Shown here one piece after another: positions 59,401-64,000 of a stretch of 64,000 nt of DNA; positions within the stretch are counted from its first letter, which is position 1; every line of letters starts with the position of its first letter. The position numbers and the translations under genes are program-made. The notes beneath the pieces were generated by a model that saw only the letters and a program-made list of their open reading frames with translations, did not search any database and was not told the DNA's origin. The stretch spans positions 10,898,550-10,962,549 of the forward strand of contig NC_084707.1 of assembly GCF_033807575.1 (NCBI RefSeq), given 5' to 3'. Origin of the DNA: Cydia pomonella. Taxonomy: Eukaryota > Arthropoda > Insecta > Lepidoptera > Tortricidae.

Positions 59401-59479
59401 TGAGGTCGGACATCGTGTCGGCGGAGTCGCCACCCTCCACTGCCTCGCCCTCGGGTGCACTTTTGTCCTCCCCTCCGAA
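23307..59479 (-). CDS. Transmembrane adenylyl cyclase, 3' part of gene (14 exons, partial at 5' end)
   Basis: The product converts ATP to cyclic AMP at the plasma membrane, normally under G-protein control. Joining 59381-59479, 59024-59115, 57697-57952, 55758-55841, 54948-55055, 53100-53323, 50645-50720, 48665-48754, 41699-41831, 40570-40652, 40270-40371, 33905-34153, 28119-28268 and 23307-23411 (complement) gives one frame of 616 residues and a stop. Residues 1-80 are the acidic C1b linker, about 99-313 hold membrane helices 7-12 with two N-glycosylation sequons (NAS, NET), 314-343 are a juxtamembrane helix, and about 344-570 are the C2 catalytic domain. C2 residues known to bind ATP are present: Lys430 in IKIKTI, Asp510 in YDIWGN, Asn517 and Arg521 in NVASR, and the KGKG loop (557-560). 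The metal-binding aspartates belong to C1a, which is outside the window. Family membership is certain. The subtype is not: NHGP and VTEET resemble AC2/4/7, while DIIKIKTI resembles AC3. Confidence 0.95.
23699..24035 (-). repeat. Related repeat of the CGGCCAAG..GGAACCC group
   Basis: CAGGGTTCCGTAGTCAACTA and CTTATAGTTTCGCCATGTCC at one end, ACGGCCAAGCCACATATTT at the other. In the last cyclase intron. Confidence 0.55.
24243..24366. repeat. Short interspersed repeat, copy 2
   Basis: Same family as 23046-23172, same orientation, with the GCAGGCCTCCATAGGCTACG variant and an A-run at the end. In the last cyclase intron. Confidence 0.7.
24367..25489. other. Repeat-like, no gene
   Basis: 24680-24930 shares ATCCCGAGAATTTTCTTTAT with ATCCCGAGAATTTTGTTTAT at 50310, so both belong to one dispersed family. 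The rest is unassigned AT-rich DNA. Confidence 0.4.
25490..25947. mobile_element. Foldback element with central palindrome
   Basis: Ends GTGAGAGTCAGAATGGCG and GATTCTGACTCTCAC. The middle, 25633-25675, is itself inverted (CACCCGCCATCCTGAC/GTCAGAATGGCGGGTG). It may be two head-to-head copies. Confidence 0.65.
25968..26725. repeat. Interleaved inverted repeats A-B-A'-B'
   Basis: A (25968-26169) is repeated inverted at 26339-26540 with one mismatch in 202. B (26170-26353) is repeated inverted at 26542-26725 with none in 184. The last 15 bases of A form a shared link that appears three times. In the last intron but one of the cyclase gene order neighbourhood (between exons m and n). Confidence 0.9.
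26726..28118. other. Cyclase intron m-n (part), no exon seen
   Basis: AT-rich. A GC-richer stretch at 27440-27560 (GGCCGGTGTGGGACGCTGGC) has no splice-compatible frame with the cyclase. Confidence 0.5.
28119..28268 (-). CDS. Adenylyl cyclase exon m (end of C2)
   Basis: 50 codons, phase 0: [20 protein letters not shown] then [18 protein letters not shown] and a polar tail. KGKG is the phosphate-binding loop that closes the catalytic domain. Acceptor gacag, donor GTAAGT. Confidence 0.97.
28553..29108 (+). repeat. tRNA-derived SINE interrupted by a LINE 3' end
   Basis: tRNA-like head 28553-28630 (box B GGTTCGAATCCTGG, then TAAGGGCA). The SINE tail CGCCTGGTACCCATAGTACA resumes at 29078. Between them, a (TTTA)n run and AATCTTTATTGCACAAAAGA mark a minus-strand LINE 3' end with its AATAAAG signal. 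It lies upstream (in gene order) of cyclase exon m. Confidence 0.7.
29109..30132. other. Cyclase intron l-m (part), no feature
   Basis: No repeat or frame recognised. GAACTCTCAGTACTGCTACTC and its near surroundings at 29690-29760 contain short inverted GAGTAG motifs only. Confidence 0.4.
30391..31480 (-). mobile_element. 5'-truncated LINE inserted in the foldback element
   Basis: Flanked by gttat at 30386-30390 and 31481-31485, and absent from the sister copy. The 3' end on the minus strand is AT-rich (AATAAATAAACAA). The coding part is described at 30598-31479. Confidence 0.88.
30598..31479 (-). pseudogene. Reverse transcriptase C-terminal part of the LINE
   Basis: Open from the insertion edge: [74 protein letters not shown], to a stop at 30598-30600. 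It begins right after the YxDD active-site position, so only the thumb and C-terminal region remain. The frame is intact over about 290 codons, which suggests a young insertion. Jockey/CR1-like by pattern. Confidence 0.85.
32004..33510. mobile_element. hAT-type element with LINE relic inside
   Basis: Ends CAGTGTTGGGCA and TGTCCAACACTG with exact 8-base duplications attgttgc (31996-32003; 33511-33518). Both ends are rich in GAATAAGAATAA/TTATTCTTATTC. No transposase frame. Confidence 0.85.
32596..32805 (+). pseudogene. LINE protein C-terminal fragment
   Basis: Reads [37 protein letters not shown] and [16 protein letters not shown], the end of a jockey-type reverse transcriptase protein. An AT-rich tail with (TTTTA)n follows to about 32955. 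Nested in the hAT-type element. Confidence 0.7.
33538..33667 (-). pseudogene. Decayed partial copy of the cyclase C2 exon
   Basis: About 130 bases aligning with exon l positions 33911-34039. Shared stretches include gcaaccagctttgcc and the segment around ttatgcggctt. On the minus strand one frame reads KPHNDIGG, then a frameshift, then [17 protein letters not shown], against [18 protein letters not shown] in the live exon. An in-frame TAG appears in the first frame. It cannot be spliced as a functional exon. It lies 20 bases from the end of a hAT-type element (32004-33510). Confidence 0.8.
33905..34153 (-). CDS. Adenylyl cyclase exon l (C2 catalytic core)
   Basis: 83 codons, phase 0 at both ends. 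Contains [33 protein letters not shown] and ends CIQ. Asp510, Asn517 and Arg521 are the adenine-contact and transition-state residues of C2. The acceptor is aatcag at 34154-34159. A second AG six bases further in would break the frame. Donor GTAAAC. It is the longest and most conserved single piece of the gene in this window. Confidence 0.98.
34165..34325. repeat. Palindromic repeat near cyclase exon l
   Basis: AGTACATTATGATACTAGTG at one side and CATACGACGTTTTTCAACAC at the other. Central GGTCATTACACACG pairs with the complement of GTGGGTAATGACC. Possibly a distant MITE family B member. Confidence 0.5.
34391..34582 (-). pseudogene. Possible Crypton tyrosine-recombinase relic
   Basis: Minus strand reads [13 protein letters not shown], a TAA, then [35 protein letters not shown]. 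The pattern AYxxFxxW..SENVLLAYFxEL is what I remember from the N-terminal core-binding domain of insect Crypton recombinases. No catalytic region follows. The stretch ends at a GTAAGT, so it might also be taken for an exon by gene finders. Inside the cyclase intron between exons k and l. Confidence 0.45.
35091..35690. repeat. Repeat rich in TCATTCCGGTG motifs
   Basis: About a dozen variants of TCATTCCGGTG or CACCGGAATGA in both orientations, and a near-exact direct duplication of TATCATTCACGTGCGAGTCA (35434-35457; 35515-35540). No open frame. Confidence 0.55.
36221..36430. mobile_element. MITE family D, copy 1
   Basis: Ends TATAGGGAGCATGCATGAAC and GCGCACGGTCCCTAT, about 210 bases with two CACAAGATGGCAG motifs inside. 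Confidence 0.75.
36647..36719 (+). repeat. tRNA-like SINE head
   Basis: TGGTCCAGCGGGTTAAGACG (box A region) and GGGTTCGAATCTC (box B) 30 bases on, then a run of T at 36728-36737. The acceptor stem does not pair properly, so I read it as a SINE or tRNA pseudogene, not a working tRNA. Confidence 0.55.
36939..37149. mobile_element. MITE family D, copy 2 (same orientation)
   Basis: TATAGGGAGCGTGCATGAAC to GCGCACGGTCCCTATA, near-identical to copy 1. The ends read as inverted TATAGGGA(G/C)CGTGC and start and finish with TA, which suits a TA target. Confidence 0.78.
37288..37518. repeat. MITE family B copy
   Basis: GTACATTACGATACAAGTGC, then an internal palindrome around CGACCGAAGGGAGTG, then TTTACAGTACATATGG.. 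to CATATGTACTGTAAA. Direct relative of 8452-8862. Confidence 0.7.
38730..38875. mobile_element. MITE with GGGCGCGTAGACAAGATGCC termini
   Basis: 24-base inverted ends with one mismatch, and inner arms around CGCTCCGTAGCG and CGCTACGGAGCG. In the intron between exons k and l. Confidence 0.8.
39335..39550. mobile_element. MITE family D, copy 3 (inverted)
   Basis: Reverse of copies 1 and 2: TATAGGGACCGTGCGCGTTG to CATGCACGCTCCCTATA. Confidence 0.78.
39965..40094. repeat. MITE family C, copy 2 (inverted)
   Basis: Reverse of the 12773 copy: AGATGGTCGGCTCTTTATCA to GGAACCATGCTGCCACAGCT. It lies just downstream (in gene order) of cyclase exon k. Confidence 0.55.
40270..40371 (-). CDS. Adenylyl cyclase exon k (C2 adenine-binding lysine)
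   Basis: 34 codons, phase 0 at both ends: [20 protein letters not shown] then [14 protein letters not shown]. The second Lys of KIKT (430 in the fragment) is the adenine-specifying lysine of the family. The usual glycine of KTIGSTYMA is Ser here. Acceptor tttcag, donor GTATTA. Confidence 0.96.
40570..40652 (-). CDS. Adenylyl cyclase exon j (C2 domain)
   Basis: Two bases completing Glu388, then 27 codons: [20 protein letters not shown].. ending DFDL. This is the helix that in mammalian cyclases contributes to the forskolin/G-protein side of C2. Acceptor tttcag, donor GTAACT, phase 0 at the end. Confidence 0.96.
41699..41831 (-). CDS. Adenylyl cyclase exon i (start of C2 domain)
   Basis: 44 codons plus one base. 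[17 protein letters not shown] is the conserved C2 opening, followed by [18 protein letters not shown]. Acceptor ctcgcag, donor GTAACT. A tRNA-type SINE begins only 29 bases upstream of the splice acceptor, leaving a short and weak pyrimidine tract. Confidence 0.95.
41860..42280 (+). repeat. tRNA-derived SINE next to cyclase exon i, with LINE 3' end
   Basis: Head 41860-41937 (CTTAGTCGGTAGTGACCC; GGTTTGAATCCCGGTAAGGG). The same (TTTA)n and AATCTTTATTGCACAAAAGA insert as at 28681 follows from about 42010. The SINE tail CCTAGTGCCCATGGTACAAG resumes near 42229. Confidence 0.7.
42483..42676. mobile_element. hAT MITE with 8-base duplication
   Basis: Ends CAGGGGTGGCCAAC and TTGGCTACCCCTG, exact duplications cattaggg at 42475-42482 and 42677-42684, internal GATCGACCGGTCGATC palindromes. 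Confidence 0.88.
42754..42985. repeat. MITE family B copy, inverted
   Basis: Reverse orientation of the 37288 copy, from TTTACAGTACATATGGGGC to TCGTAATGTACTAT. It directly abuts the composite repeat starting at 42986. Confidence 0.7.
42986..43928 (-). repeat. Composite lepidopteran repeat (copy 2)
   Basis: Same family as 9238-10880 in reverse. It runs from TTAGGGTTCCGTAGCC to CGACTCGCACTTGGCCGC, with two internal units and poly-C tracts near 43352 and 43722. It lies in the cyclase intron between exons h and i. Confidence 0.75.
44802..44992. mobile_element. Foldback MITE
   Basis: Arms of about 70 bases: GGGTAATTTCACGAGACTG.. and the complement of CAGTCGCGTGGAATTACCC, continuing through CGTGTGTTCTTACATTAATT. 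Confidence 0.8.
45211..45288 (+). repeat. tRNA-derived SINE head, degenerate
   Basis: GGTGGCCTAACCCTAGCGGT then GATTCAAATCCCGGTTAGTG, A and B box spacing as in a tRNA gene. No recognisable body afterwards. Confidence 0.5.
45440..45720 (+). repeat. Degenerate LINE 3' end
   Basis: GTCAGAAGGTCATTTGG, CGTAAAAACTAGTGACGGAG and CAAAGTGGACCCCAGGC are decayed versions of the 2158-2352 tail. Confidence 0.4.
45737..45874. mobile_element. Near-perfect palindromic MITE
   Basis: CCCCTTATTCATAAACGTGT and its complement at the far end. Arms of about 55 bases run through GATGCCGCTAATAATC and TTGTCCCTTTCC. A common moth element from memory. Confidence 0.85.
46138..46756. mobile_element. Foldback DNA transposon (TTA duplications), uninterrupted copy
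   Basis: Ends CAAGGAAAGGTACCCAAC and GTTGGGTACCTTTCCTTG, TTA at 46135-46137 and 46757-46759. The two arms of about 300 bases (e.g. CTGCCCAAACTCAATCTATT and its complement) meet around TTTTAGGAAAAAATGAG. In the intron between exons h and i. Confidence 0.88.
46760..48664. other. Cyclase intron h-i (part), no exon seen
   Basis: AT-rich. It has TGGCGCC-type and GGTGGC-type scattered motifs but nothing that supports a gene or a complete repeat. Confidence 0.5.
48665..48754 (-). CDS. Adenylyl cyclase exon h (juxtamembrane helix)
   Basis: 30 codons, phase 0 at both ends: [18 protein letters not shown].. ending DLRRRNQ. Acceptor ttttag, donor GTACAG. Length and position match the signalling helix between membrane cassette and catalytic domain in other cyclases, but the family motif RLDxLW is not visible. 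It is Arg/Glu-rich and amphipathic. The exon is GC-rich compared with the flanking intron. Confidence 0.82.
48755..50644. other. Cyclase intron g-h
   Basis: CAGGGATCGACAAACCGCGG at 49674 followed by GCCGCATATGGCTCTTT looks like one end of a hAT element whose other end I could not find. 50250-50420 is a dispersed repeat shared with 24680-24800. Confidence 0.45.
50645..50720 (-). CDS. Adenylyl cyclase exon g (membrane helix 12)
   Basis: One base completing Met288, then 25 codons [18 protein letters not shown].. ending LLILNRY. This is the last membrane helix before the C2 side. Acceptor ttccag, donor GTAAGT, phase 0 at the end. It is too short to stand out as an open frame. Confidence 0.9.
50721..52298. 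other. Cyclase intron f-g (part), no feature
   Basis: No exon, RNA gene or clear repeat recognised. Confidence 0.5.
52299..52928 (+). repeat. Related repeat of the CGGCCAAG..GGAACCC group
   Basis: Head ATCGGCCAAGAGTATGTCGA and tail GTTGACTACGGAACCCTAAA with a GGACATGGTAAAACTATAAG stretch. The interior differs from the 9238 family. In the intron between exons f and g. Confidence 0.6.
53100..53323 (-). CDS. Adenylyl cyclase exon f (helices 10-11 and glycosylated loop)
   Basis: Encodes residues 214-287 plus two bases (AT) of Met288. Two hydrophobic helices are followed by a loop with sequons NAS and NET, which is the usual glycosylated extracellular loop of the second membrane cassette. Acceptor ttccag. 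The donor is AT|GTATTC, a poor match to consensus, chosen because it restores frame with the next exon and gives [16 protein letters not shown]. Open reading continues past the donor for a few codons before a stop. Confidence 0.87.
53463..53646. repeat. Inverted-repeat element
   Basis: GTGGCCATATC at the left, CTGGCCAC at the right. AATTGATCACTTCAT pairs with ATGAAGTGATCAATT. In the intron between exons e and f. Confidence 0.55.
53713..54186. mobile_element. MITE family A, copy 3, interrupted by a LINE fragment
   Basis: Termini GGCCCGATTCGAAGAATGA and CATTCTTCGAATCGGGCC. The normal 255-260 base interior is split by 197 bases of LINE 3' end at 53801-53997 flanked by ataattg duplications. Confidence 0.8.
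53801..53997 (+). mobile_element. 5'-truncated LINE 3' end inserted in MITE family A
   Basis: Open from 53802 to the TAA at 53930 reading [12 protein letters not shown].. and [15 protein letters not shown], like the extreme C-terminus of lepidopteran non-LTR reverse transcriptase ORFs. It ends in (AATA)n. Seven-base target duplications ataattg at 53794-53800 and 53998-54004. Confidence 0.75.
54187..54947. other. Cyclase intron e-f (part), no exon seen
   Basis: Unassigned. A short minus-strand stretch near 54600-54850 is open but has no recognisable motif. Confidence 0.5.
54948..55055 (-). CDS. Adenylyl cyclase exon e (loop after helix 9)
   Basis: 36 codons, phase 0 at both ends, acceptor ttccag, donor GTAAAG. 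It encodes [15 protein letters not shown], then [12 protein letters not shown]. Polar and Pro/Gly-rich, so a loop between membrane helices. Residues 178-213. Confidence 0.85.
55758..55841 (-). CDS. Adenylyl cyclase exon d (membrane helix 9)
   Basis: 28 codons, phase 0 at both ends, acceptor ttccag, donor GTAAGT. It encodes [13 protein letters not shown] then a hydrophobic stretch ending ANIAPL. Residues 150-177 of the fragment. Confidence 0.88.
55842..57130. other. Cyclase intron c-d (part), no feature
   Basis: AT-rich with no recognised element. Just below it, 55560-55640 and 55660-55757 are a near-exact direct duplication (GAAGGAGATTCCTGTTCCCG in both) touching the donor of exon d. Confidence 0.5.
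57131..57225 (+). repeat. Composite lepidopteran repeat, right end only
   Basis: GTGGCTGTGACATAATCGG, CAGACAGACGGACATGACG and GCCATTTGGCTACGGAACCC. About 95 bases, in the cyclase intron between exons c and d. Confidence 0.7.
57697..57952 (-). CDS. Adenylyl cyclase exon c (end of C1b, membrane helices 7-8)
   Basis: Encodes residues 65-149. [18 protein letters not shown] is the C1b end, followed by two hydrophobic helices (around [15 protein letters not shown] and [18 protein letters not shown]). The acceptor is the attttag at 57953-57959. An ATG 17 bases upstream of this boundary is not the start, because an in-frame TAG precedes it and exon b needs one base to complete its codon. The donor GTTCCG is weak but gives QYK followed in frame by KKSVSPYWK. 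Confidence 0.88.
57953..59023. other. Cyclase intron b-c, no feature
   Basis: No exon or complete repeat seen. Pro/Gly-type GGTGGTGG tracts near 58445 are simple sequence. Confidence 0.5.
59024..59115 (-). CDS. Adenylyl cyclase exon b (C1b)
   Basis: Encodes residues 34-63 plus two bases of codon 64. Reading begins [16 protein letters not shown] and ends NRDDD. Acceptor ccgtag, donor GTAAGT. The two spare bases AA pair with the G that opens the next exon to make Lys. Other acceptors in the adjacent caccgcaag would break the frame with exon a, so 59115 is chosen. Confidence 0.82.
59381..59479 (-). CDS. Adenylyl cyclase exon a (C1b, acidic)
   Basis: First cyclase exon found in the window in gene order, 33 codons, phase 0 at both ends. 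Acceptor ends gatctag and the donor is GTAAGT. It encodes a Gly/Glu/Asp-rich stretch ending DLKDDDEDS, as expected for the poorly conserved C1b linker. Alone it would be hard to recognise. The call rests on position, splice sites and frame continuity with the next exon. The upstream partner exon was not found before base 64000. Confidence 0.75.
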
Positions 59480-61261
59480 CTAGATCACAAAACAAAAACT
59501 ATAAATGCATACTCATTGCCTTACTCTAGCGAATACCTAATTAGAATAGAAAAGAAGAAGCTTTATTAAAATACGCTTAATTTAAACTTAACTAATAGCA
59601 CTGACATGGTATATTTATTACAAAGCGTCACTGAGATGGTATCAATGGTAATTAGTACAATACTGAAACTTATGTTTTATGCACGGCATCTAACTAATCT
59701 CATCCTCCTTCCTCCTCCTTTTACTGAAATAAAATTAAGTAAAATATCATCAAATATCATTTATATAAATTATTTATTTATTATTTATTTCGTAAATAAC
59801 ATTTAACAAATTAAGAGTCTTTAAGTAGGTCGTTCAATAAAAACTTAGACTAGTAAAGTATAACATTTTAACACACATTTTCTTAAAAATAAATGTAAAA
59901 TTGTTAATGAGAAAATCCCGATAGTAATATACTCTTAGCCGGAACTATTAGGTATTTATGTACGATTTATGATAATTACTTGAGGTACACGGGTACTTCG
60001 TCTTCACAAGGACGTGTCGAGCATAAAAGGGCACTCCTACTAATCAACATTACAACATAAGTACTTTCCTAACAAATTAATATGCCTCTCAACATAAAAA
60101 GCCCATGAACAAGAATATTAGTCGTTCGTTATATTCAGAACATCTTAACTGCCATATGTCTGAATTAGCAACTCTCTCTAACATGCGTGGAAATAACATC
60201 AATATGTTCGTTAAATTCGTTATAATATGCGATAATGCCGCGGAAGCTCTAGAGACGCCGACAATGGAATTTTATGTAACATTGCCGACCTAAGCCGATA
60301 TTACTTATATTAGCTATACATTCTGTCTGATGACTATATAGTGTAGCAAAATTGCTAATATGTATCGACATCAGTCGGTTTATTTTTGAACTTCTCCAAT
60401 GGCTAGCAGCTTGCTTGCTCAGTTCTCTTTCTGTTGTCTCTCTATGCGGTTTCATAATTCAGGCGTTGATGATTAGATGGCGCTGTATCACATTGGTCGT
60501 TGATGAGTTTGTTTTACCTTTTGGCCTATTTTGAATGTGATTTATGGCAGCCTGAAAATAGAATGTAACTTTTGAGGGGGGGCTGATTTTGAATACAAAA
60601 ATTTAAAGGTTTTCGAAAGGGTTTGTGTGGCGTGACAGTGCTATCCTGTGTTCATTTTAGTTTACATCGTGAACGCCGGTGTTCCCCTTTGAAACCCAGG
60701 GTAGCGTTTCACTCAGATCTGGCCACGTGAATTCACTAGCAACAACTTGTGCAATAGCGTGTGGCGTATTTGCCGCCAAGGCTCAGCGGCATGTATTTTT
60801 GACCCTCCTGTCGATTTCCAAATTCCGGGAGGGCTTCAACGAGACCACCAGCTGAGGACCCAGGCCCGTTTATCACGAGGCTCGCCAGGTGACATCGGGG
60901 TTAAGCGCCCACCTCGATTTAACCCATTCGAGACTGATTCAAGTTTTCATTGATATTCATTCTAAATTTTTTAAAGTTCTAACCCTTATTTTAAATTCTG
61001 ATTTGTCTTCTCCAAATTGTTTTCCATTTATTGTGTTCTTACGTTTTTTTTTTTACTTTTGTTAAATTCCTGTAGATGTCTGCAACCCGCATTTTCCTTA
61101 ATTATTTATTTTCTAAATTCCAAAACTACTCCAATAGTCGAGCTATTACATTTTCGGCGTGAAAGCTAGGTTTCCTTCATACACTTTTCTCAACCATCAC
61201 TCCATTTCATTCGCCCCATTAAACATTTTTTTCCCTGAGCCAATTTTCACCCGACTCCTTT
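59480..61261. other. Upstream cyclase intron (part), C1a exons not found
   Basis: I searched both strands for the C1a motifs of the family and saw none. A GC-richer block at 60660-60950 (TTTGCCGCCAAGGCTCAGC) looks like repeat debris of unknown type. Confidence 0.45.
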
Positions 61262-62893
61262 TTAGGGTTCCGTAGCCAAATGGCAAAAAACGTAATCCTT
61301 ATAGATTCGTCATGTCCGTCTGTCTGTCCGATTATGTCACAGCCACTTTTTTCCGAAACCAAAAAACGGAACCCTTATAGATTCGTCATGTCCGTCTGTC
61401 TGTCCGATAATGTCACAGCCACTTTTTTCCGAAACTATAAGAGCTATACTGTTCAAACTTAGTAAGTGGATGTATTCTATGAACCGCATTAAGATGTTCA
61501 CACAAAAATAGAAAAAAAAACATTAAATTTTGGGGGTTCCCCATACTTAGAACTGAAACTCAAAAAATCTTTTTTCATCAAACCCATACGTGTGGGGTAT
61601 CTATGGATAGGTCTTCAAAAATGATATTGAGGTTTCTAATATCATTTTTTTTTAATGAATAGTTTGCGCGAGAGACACTTCCAAAGTGGTAAAACGTGTG
61701 TCCCCCCCCCCCCCGTAACTTCTAAAATAACAGAATGAAAAAACTAAAAAAAATATATGATATACATTGTCATGCAAACTTCCACCGAAAATTGGTTTGA
61801 ACGAGATCTAGTAAGTAGTTTTTTTTTAATACGTCATAAAATTAAAAAAAAAAAAAATTTTTCATCAAACCCATACGTGTGGGGTATCTATGGATAGGTC
61901 TTCAAAAATGATATTTAGGTTTCTAATATCATTTTTTTCTAAACTGAATAGTTTGCGCGAGAGACACTTCCAAAGTGAAAAAATGTGTGTCCCCCCCCCC
62001 TGTAACTTCTAAAATAACAGAATGAAAAATCTAAAAAAACTATATGATATACATTACCATGCAAACTTCCACCGAAAATTGGTTTGAACGAGATCTAGTG
62101 AGTAGTTTTTTTTTAATACGTCATAAAATTAAAAAAAAAATTTTTTCATCAAACCCATACGTGTGGGGTATCTATGGATAGGTCTTTCATGGGTAATTGT
62201 GTAAGATTTTACAATAAACTTCCTAATATTATAACTGAATTGTCTGTTAGTAAATTTAAAAATTATGTAAAACGTAAGCTTATCTCTAAAGCCTATTATA
62301 GCACACAAGACTACATGAATGATGAAACACCGTGGGATTAAGTGTGATTGTAAAGAATGAATTATTTATTGTTATGTTATTAATGATGAAATTGATAATT
62401 CAATGTATATATATACCGTATTTTTTGACATTTAGATTTTATTCTAGAAAGGTTCTAGACTAGTATTTTTATACAATTTTGATGTTTGACGATCTTTTTG
62501 TGAAATTCTTACTATTAAGTTTACCATATCTATAATAGTTCAATGTTTTTTTTAGAACAATAATAACTGCATCAATAAATTGCTCTGATATTTAGATTAA
62601 GATGATATTTGTAAAATTTGACGATTTAAAAGTGCTTGTTGCTAGGCCTATTTGAATAAAGAATATTTTGACTTTGACTTTGACTTTGACTCTTCAAAAA
62701 TGATATTTAGGTTCCTAATATCATTTTTTTCTAAACTGAATAGTTTGCGCGAGAGACACTTCCAAAGTGGTAAAATGTGTGTCCAAAGTGGTAAAATGTT
62801 GAACAAGATCTAGCAAGTAGATTTTTTTAATACGTCTCAAATGGTACGGAACCCTTCATGCGCGAGTTCGACTCGCACTTGGCCGCTTTTTTT
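61262..62893 (-). repeat. Composite lepidopteran repeat (copy 3) with LINE inside
   Basis: From TTAGGGTTCCGTAGCC to GACTCGCACTTGGCCGC, with several tandem units and poly-C tracts near 61700 and 61991. The right-end segment is partly repeated at 61295 and 61367. A LINE fragment sits at 62187-62690. Confidence 0.75.
62187..62690 (+). mobile_element. 5'-truncated LINE inserted in the composite repeat
   Basis: ORF end at 62189-62341 reads MGNCVRFYNKLPN.., VKRKLISKAYYSTQDYM and a TAA, the C-terminus of a non-LTR reverse transcriptase protein. It ends in (TTTGAC)n. Four-base duplications tctt at 62183-62186 and 62691-62694 restore the repeat sequence on both sides. Confidence 0.8.
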
Positions 62894-63778
62894 GGTTGCC
62901 AGCTCTTCATCTAAAGACACGTCTTGTATGGCTGGTTTCCTAATGGGTCAAAACAGCGATTCCTTATGAAACGTCAGAAACGATTTGCTCTGAGCGTTCA
63001 ATAAAATAACAGAATACAAATATGTACGATAAAAAAATCTTAAATGTGTTTTTCAAAATGGCATGAAAAATATAAATAATTTAACTAATAGAACTCACTA
63101 CAATAATTTAATTTCATTTAAATCATCATTCAATCATTTTTTATATGATTTATTCCCATTAAATTATGACAACTTGACTTCTGCCAAGAGGAAAAGTCAT
63201 CAACGCGCTACTATTCAATGAATAAGCAATGCGTTGATGTGTTTTGTACTATCTTTTTATCTAGGTTGATACTAACCGAATTTTATTTAATTATTTAGGT
63301 TATAGTAGAAAACGTATTGTATGCAATAATGATATAATATTAAAACTATTATAAAATGACTTGATTTTTTGATTGTCATCTCTCCGTCTATAATGCAACG
63401 AGGATACCATTTGAAAGGCCATCGGTTTTATTTTATAAAGATTGCATAATAACTTTCAAATCAGCATTCCAATCCTCGTTGATCGCAATGATATGCACAA
63501 ATAATGAAAACCGCGTGAACCATTACCATAAGGAATACCGCACCATAAGTAAGTACCTATTTTATACCGAAAGATAGTATATCAAATCCCGGATATTCGA
63601 TCACGATCTCAGCCGAAGCGGAGGCCGACCATTAGACTGAACTTGCAAAAAAAAAAGAGTTTTTATATGAGAAAAAAATAATAATCACGCTCCTGTTCGT
63701 ATTTCGTCTGTAAGTGGAATAATCATTTGCTATCACCAAATAAAAAAAATAGGCTTAATTATCACGGCTTCTCATTTA
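62894..63778. other. No feature seen
   Basis: AT-rich intronic DNA between two repeats, no coding pattern. Confidence 0.5.
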
Positions 63779-64000
63779 TAACCCCCGACGCAAAAAGAGG
63801 GGTGCTTTATGTTTGACGCCACTGTTTGTCTATCTGTCTGTGGCATCGTAGCTCTTCTACGGATACGATGCGGTTTTTTTTAACGTTAAAGTGAGTTTCC
63901 TTGAGTTGGGTCTTAAAATCGCTCTAGCAGGTTGAAGAATATCAGCTCTCTTCCAAAATAATGTAAGGCATTTCTGGCATAAAATGGTTCTTTTTGGCAT
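63779..64000 (+). repeat. Interspersed repeat running off the window
   Basis: ACCCCCGACGCAAAAAGAGG, GTTTGACGCCACTGTTTGTC and GTGGCATCGTAGCTCTTCTA, a moth repeat I recognise by its opening. It continues past base 64000. Confidence 0.55.

Overview
This is an animal nuclear genome window, most likely from a moth or butterfly. The reasons are an AT-rich background, short exons with GT..AG introns, and several interspersed repeats that I recognise as typical of Lepidoptera: a family with the head motif CGGCCAAGTGCGAGTCGGAC and an AGGGTTCCG..CGGAACCCT tail hairpin, tRNA-headed SINEs, a 5S-rRNA-related SINE, and many foldback and hAT-type MITEs. There is no sign of bacterial or plasmid organisation. 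The species cannot be named from the sequence.

One gene dominates. The minus strand from 59479 down to 23307 carries the 3' two thirds of a transmembrane class III adenylyl cyclase. I reconstructed 14 coding exons whose splice phases all agree (1851 nt, 616 residues plus stop). They cover the acidic C1b linker, the second six-helix membrane cassette, the juxtamembrane helix and the whole C2 catalytic half. The N-terminus, first membrane cassette and C1a catalytic half must lie beyond base 64000. Introns are large (up to about 6.8 kb) and hold most of the mobile elements. A polyadenylation signal follows the stop at 23179-23184. A decayed copy of part of the main C2 exon lies about 370 bp downstream of that exon in gene order.

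A second, much weaker gene call is a signal-peptide-like first coding exon on the minus strand at 7439-7493, with a TATA-like box upstream. I could not find its continuation.

The rest is repeat-rich non-coding DNA. Region by region: 1-7 kb holds a mariner (maT-like) transposase relic and several MITEs; 7.4-7.6 kb the signal-peptide exon; 8.4-10.9 kb a palindromic MITE and a tandemly amplified repeat array; 15.8-17 kb a GC-rich retroelement inserted in a 5S-like SINE; 17.4-18.1 kb a LINE 3' end; 25.5-26.7 kb two nested or interleaved inverted-repeat structures; 30.1-31.9 kb a LINE inserted in a foldback element whose uninterrupted sister copy is at 46.1-46.8 kb; 32.0-33.5 kb a hAT-type element holding a LINE relic; 34.4-34.6 kb a possible Crypton recombinase relic; 36-46 kb many MITEs and SINEs; 52-54 kb and 61-63 kb further composite repeats with LINE insertions.

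Exon boundaries and target-site duplications were read directly from the bases. Family names for repeats and the cyclase subtype rest on remembered motifs, not on a database search.
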